This document shows positions 59,696 through 64,000 of a stretch of 64,000 nucleotides of DNA, piece after piece; the stretch's first letter is position 1; the number at the start of each line of letters is the position of its first letter. The DNA comes from Paramecium octaurelia (Eukaryota > Ciliophora > Oligohymenophorea > Peniculida > Parameciidae): positions 1 through 64,000 of the forward strand of contig CAJJDP010000048.1 in assembly GCA_905182995.1 (NCBI GenBank), in the 5' to 3' direction. The notes under the pieces were generated by a model that saw only the letters and a program-made list of their open reading frames with translations, was not told where the DNA came from and searched no databases. The translations under genes were made by a program, and so were the position numbers.

Positions 59696-61996
59696 ATGAA
59701 CGAGGCGCTGAAAACAATAGTTAAATTTTTGGAGCAGTCTGGTCTTCAATAATCAGCCCGTAAATTGAAGGAAGAAATAAGTATATAAGTGACATAAATG
59801 TTTAAGTAATGATGAAAAATGAAATTGACTGCGAAAAGTAACAACAATAAATGCTTATGAGTACTAATATTTGAATTATTGAAAGACATAATCTGTTAAG
59901 CTTTGGAGTAGAAGAAGAAAGAAAAGAAGAAGCCAGTGATCGATAGATAAGCAGTGCGCAGGAAACCCAAAGTATTCACATAAGAGCAGACAGAACAAAT
60001 AATGGAAAAATTAATGAATAGATTGGTGTCAAAGCCAAACTTATTAGAAGATGAGACACTTAACGAGAAGATTGAACGTTATTTTGATAACGCCACATTC
60101 TAAAAGATGGTGGATTAAGCAGATGTCTTTCATGATATTTCAAATACCTCTATTTCAAATTCTATTCTCAAAAAAAAAAGGACTGAAACAAGTGAGGAGC
60201 AATAATAGGCTCCTTGCTTTGGCAAATGTATTAAATATAGTGTTTACAATTATTTTAGAGATTCAAGAGAGTGACTAAATAGTATTTGGAAAAATCCAAT
60301 AGCCTTAGCAACATCAAAAACAATAATAGGTTTTGGAAAAATCACCTTCAGTCGATGAGTTGTTTACAGAAGAGGATGTCTCGAGATCTGCTGCTAAACA
60401 TCAACAATTTGAGGGTATAGACACTGCTAAAATGCCATCCATCATAAGACCTGAAAGTGGATGTAATGATTCCTCATTCTTTCTTCAAAATTCTTAGTCA
60501 TTTGTATTACACGATATGGAAGAAAATAAAAATATAATAGATGAATATAATGATGATGATGATCCTGGATTTGATTTATATGAAGTTGGAGAAAAGGATT
60601 TCATAAAAGTGGCTAAGTAATTGGCAGACAAATTTGGATTTCCTTAAAGAGCAATAGCTTAACTTAAGAAGAAGAAGGATGAAGTGAATTGTGATAATGA
60701 AGATGATAGTGCAGTATTATTGAAGAGTTAATAGAAATCCTAAGAGGAAAGTAGGAAAGGATATATTTATTTGCCTCCTACATTGAAACACCCAGACTCT
60801 ACAGATGACTTTTATCCTGTGGAATTTGATAGAGTCATCTATGATTGTTTCAATCTCAAAGTCATTTTTGATAGGGAAAGAACTGGGTTTGAAGAAACTA
60901 AAGATTTTCCTATTGTTATTAATTCAATCATAGCTGGAAGGTATCAAATACTCGAATATTTGGGATCAGCCGCATTTTCAAAAGCAGTTAAATGTTTAGA
61001 TTTGCAATCTTAAAAGGAAGTATGCATGAAGATCATAGAAAATAATAAAGATTATATGGATTAGAGCATAGATGAAATTAAATTATTGAGATATATAAAT
61101 TGCAATGGAGATTGTGATGCTAAGAATGTGCTTAGATTATATGATTTCTTTTATCATAAAGAACATCTATTTTTAGTTACAGAATTACTTAAAGATAATC
61201 TTTATGAATTCTACAAATACTATAGAGAAAAAGAAAAAGTAAACTATTTTACAGTTGGTAGATTATAAAAAGTAAGTAAATATTATATTTATTTAGTTGA
61301 CCAAACAAATCTTGATTGCCTTAGATTATATACATTCTCTTAAATTGATTCATTGTGATTTGAAACCTGAAAATATATTAATGAGATCTATAAGCAAATG
61401 TGAATGTAAAGTAATTGATTTCGGATCTTCATGTTTCATCCATGATCATCTATCTAGTTATGTTCAATCGAGAAGTTACAGAGCACCTGAAGTTATCATT
61501 GGATGCAAATATGATTATAAAATTGATATGTGGTCATTGGGCTGCATCTTAGCTGAATTATGGACTGGATATGTTTTGTTTTAGAATGACACTGTTTAAG
61601 GTTTATTGGCTAGAGTCATTGGTATAATCGGTCCATTCCCTGAGAATATGATGAAAGAGGGCAGATTAGTTAATTAATTCTTCACTAAGGAGAAACTACT
61701 GTATCAGGATGCCATGGAAGATCAATAACAACATTACCCGAACCCTGATATGTCAGATGCCTCAGTCAAGAGAAAAAAGACTGGGTTAATTTAAATATTG
61801 GTTCCCAAGAAATCAAATCTAAAGGCTAGACTCAAGACTGATGACATGTTCTTTTTAGACTTTGTCAAACAATTATTACACATTGATCCTTCAAAAAGGT
61901 ATAAGAATAATATATGATTAATAAATTAGACCCTCAGCTAAAGATGCCCTCTATCACGCCTGGTTTACATCAGCATAATATCCTGATGGATTATGA
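59696..61996 (+). CDS. DYRK-family kinase with N-terminal LisH motif
   Basis: Spliced length is 720 aa with introns at 59781-59806, 59861-59885, 60228-60258, 61272-61296 and 61899-61929. Residues 1-30 ([20 protein letters not shown]) form a LisH dimerisation motif. A long acidic, glutamine-rich linker leads to the kinase near residue 365: [18 protein letters not shown] (altered glycine loop), [29 protein letters not shown] and [17 protein letters not shown], with the activation-loop tyrosine autophosphorylated in DYRKs. The CMGC insert follows ([17 protein letters not shown]). LisH-DYRK architecture occurs in plant and protist DYRKs. A DCAF7/WDR68 gene, whose family scaffolds DYRK kinases, is at 14590-15801. 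Confidence 0.93.
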
Positions 61997-62024
61997 AATA
62001 TTAGACAATAAATAAATTAATAAA

Positions 62025-63404
62025 TCATTCTTCCTTTTATACATCACTATAAACTTCCAAGTGTTTCTATGTACGATCAGACGGATATGTAATTGATAAT
62101 GCGATCATAAATGTTCCTAATACACTCAATATCAAAAACGGCAGATAAGGATCTATAGCAAATAGAGGGAAGAGCACATAAGGTGATGGAATTGACACGA
62201 CTTTGCCTACAGCCATAGCCAATCCACTCCCTCTAGATCTTAGATGAAGAGGATAACTTTCACAACATATAATAAATAGAGTAGAGAACATCCCTCTAGT
62301 TGCTATCTTTATTAAAAGCATTCCAAAAAATAAAATTGAAGCTTGATATATATAGAGTAACAAATTTGTTATTACTAATAAAATTGAAGCGTAAATAATG
62401 ATATTGACTCTTCCACCATATTTTGGATCATCTATAAATAAGTAGATTACAAATGCAAAGACAAATTCAATCAAAAATAAATATAACATATGTTCGAATC
62501 CTGAGTTTTCTTATGCAAACAAAAATGGCATCAATAAATAAATGCTTAAATTCTAAAAATTAGCCAGTATTAGTAAAGTCCATAATTAAAGTGTAATTCT
62601 GAGATGCTATTTTGATAATACTCCACTTTCTTCGTTTTGGTTTTCTTTGATCATGAGATTGTTTTATCTCAATTACCAAGCAATTAATCCATCCTTTTCA
62701 CTTTCATTTAATGGCTCATATTAACTATTATTTTATTTTTGGACATCCTCAATCTCTTCGAATGCTACTGTGTACTAACCTTTGTTCAAATAATATCTGA
62801 TGGTCTCTTTCAAATATATCAGTGATAATATAAAGCATAGCAAAACTGGTATTCCATTAAACCTTATCAATCCTCTCCAATTTCCACTCGTATAATCATC
62901 AAGAAAGAAAAAACACAATAATACTAGATAGGCTTTTCCTGCTACATACATTAATGTTAATGAAAATGCAAATCTTCCTCTATACTTGGCAACTGCAACC
63001 TCAGTAATAAACACATATCCCAATGGACTAGTTGTTCCAAACACTATGCCAAATAGTAATCGAAGGATAATAATCTCATTATACGACTCAGCAAAACTTG
63101 TATAATAGACTAGTATCACTGAAAGTCCTGCGAATATTGAAAATGATGTTTTTCTGCCGATTTTATCTGTTATATAAGCACATATGCAATTTCCTATAAC
63201 TACTCCTCCAAGAAAAGAAGATCCCAATGTTGCAACTTGTGTTTGAGATAGTTACCATTCTTTTTGCAATATAGCCATCAAAATGGACATAAAAACGTAT
63301 TCAACACCATCACAAAACTCTATTAATCCTATGATGCTAACTGTTCTAAGTTAGTATATCCCTGACCCTATCTTCTCTTCCAATATTTGATCAAATGAAA
63401 TCAT
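62025..63404 (-). CDS. MFS transporter, sugar/organic-ion type (copy 2)
   Basis: An intronless 459-residue paralogue of the transporter at 6582-7973. Same start (MISFDQIL), TDKIGRKTSF after helix 2, TEVAVAKYRGRFA after helix 4, GNWRGLIRFNGIPV, DDPKYGGRVN and ESYPLHLRSRG. Twelve membrane segments are apparent. The 27-nt intron that interrupts copy 1 in the central loop is absent here: the corresponding sequence NESEKDGLIAWQ is continuous. Substrate unknown. It converges on the DYRK gene with 28 bp between stops. Confidence 0.93.
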
Positions 63405-63469
63405 ATTAAGATATATAATTTGATCTAAGAATTTATATATATATAATAATAAGTAAAAGTATTTCGAAA

Positions 63470-63997
63470 TCATTTTTTCTTAATTGTTTTCATCTAAGCT
63501 GCCTTTGTAGGTTTCAGATATCGTCTACTTATAGTCTAATTGAATTGATTCGTTGATGATTAAGTTTATTCTAGCATCTAAAGTGCTTTGTACTCATTAA
63601 CAAAAATGTAGAGTAACTCCAATTTGCTCATTCCTTCGTATGGAAGTGCAAGTTCTTATTTATTGAGTGAAAGTAAGAAGTCAAGTGATTAACTCATTCC
63701 AGATTGTTCTGGATATCCTTACATCAATATTTACATAAGTTCTTCTAAATGTGAGCGTATGATGGCTTTGCATTCTTATTTTTCTTAACTTTGATAGTAT
63801 TGATTTTTGGCTAGTCGAATCCCATTTAAAACGGTTTACACATTTGGTAATGCTTTGGATGACATTTAAACATATTAATCTTGTTTAATAGGGTATGCTT
63901 CCACTGATACATCACATTATTCTATGGAACTATTTAATAGGGGATTATTAAGTTCCTTCTTTTTTGCAATAATAACATTTTTAACTAATTCAGCCAT
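63470..63997 (-). CDS. Unrecognised helical protein, 175 aa
   Basis: An intronless, complete 175-residue frame (ATG 63995-63997, TGA 63470-63472). It is helical and polar: AELVKNVIIAKKKELNNPLL, CKAIIRSHLEELMQILMQGY, LDFLLSLNKQELALPYEGMS, LLYIFVNEYKALQMLEQTQ, and ends in a basic tail. No domain recognised. The gene ends three bases before the window edge at its 5' side, so an upstream start outside the window cannot be excluded. Confidence 0.72.
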
Positions 63998-64000
63998 CGT

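Overview
The window reads as macronuclear DNA of a ciliate of the genus Paramecium, most like P. tetraurelia or another aurelia-group species. TAA and TAG occur constantly inside conserved protein motifs where glutamine fits, and every convincing reading frame closes on TGA (the ciliate nuclear code). Genes are interrupted by very short introns, nearly all 20-32 nt, usually GTA...TAG. I placed about 86 of them by hand because each restores a conserved or continuous frame. Non-coding DNA is very AT-rich and scarce, and neighbouring genes are often 6-30 bp apart.

Layout. 0.4-8 kb: a small minus-strand gene, a two-segment membrane protein, a coiled-coil gene, BUG22/CFAP20, a probable organellar helical-repeat protein and an MFS transporter. 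8-16.5 kb is a dense housekeeping block: TIM23, the PEX2-like RING peroxin, a six-EF-hand calcium-dependent kinase, mitochondrial uL22, coproporphyrinogen oxidase, a coiled-coil gene overlapping a DCAF7/WDR68 gene by 4 nt, and two small genes. 16.8-28 kb: three kinases (two with a PH-like N-terminus), a secreted protein, a minisatellite, a ThiF/E1-like enzyme, a second two-segment membrane protein, a possible structured RNA and a DHHC palmitoyltransferase. 28.5-38.4 kb: coiled-coil proteins, an ALIX-type BRO1 protein, a CFAP20DC-like protein, an AGC kinase and a multi-pass receptor-like protein. 38.4-47.7 kb: a broken alpha/beta-hydrolase, a PP2C-like probable pseudophosphatase and low-complexity or coiled-coil genes. 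47.8-51 kb: a domesticated piggyBac transposase with an intact DDD triad, very probably PiggyMac (PGM), the enzyme that cuts out internal eliminated sequences when the macronucleus forms. 51-64 kb: Aurora-like and ULK-like kinases, a double cyclic-nucleotide-binding protein, a heat-shock factor, a LisH-DYRK kinase, a second MFS copy and a small gene.

No operons or shared pathways are implied. Recurrent themes are signalling (eight protein kinases in 64 kb), cilium biology (two CFAP20-domain proteins), mitochondria (TIM23, uL22m, CPOX, perhaps two more) and genome rearrangement (PGM). I found no insertion sequence, CRISPR array, tRNA or rRNA.

Limits: start codons follow the first sensible in-frame ATG. 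Genes without recognised homology rest on open frame, codon texture and intron logic only. No alignment or search was run.
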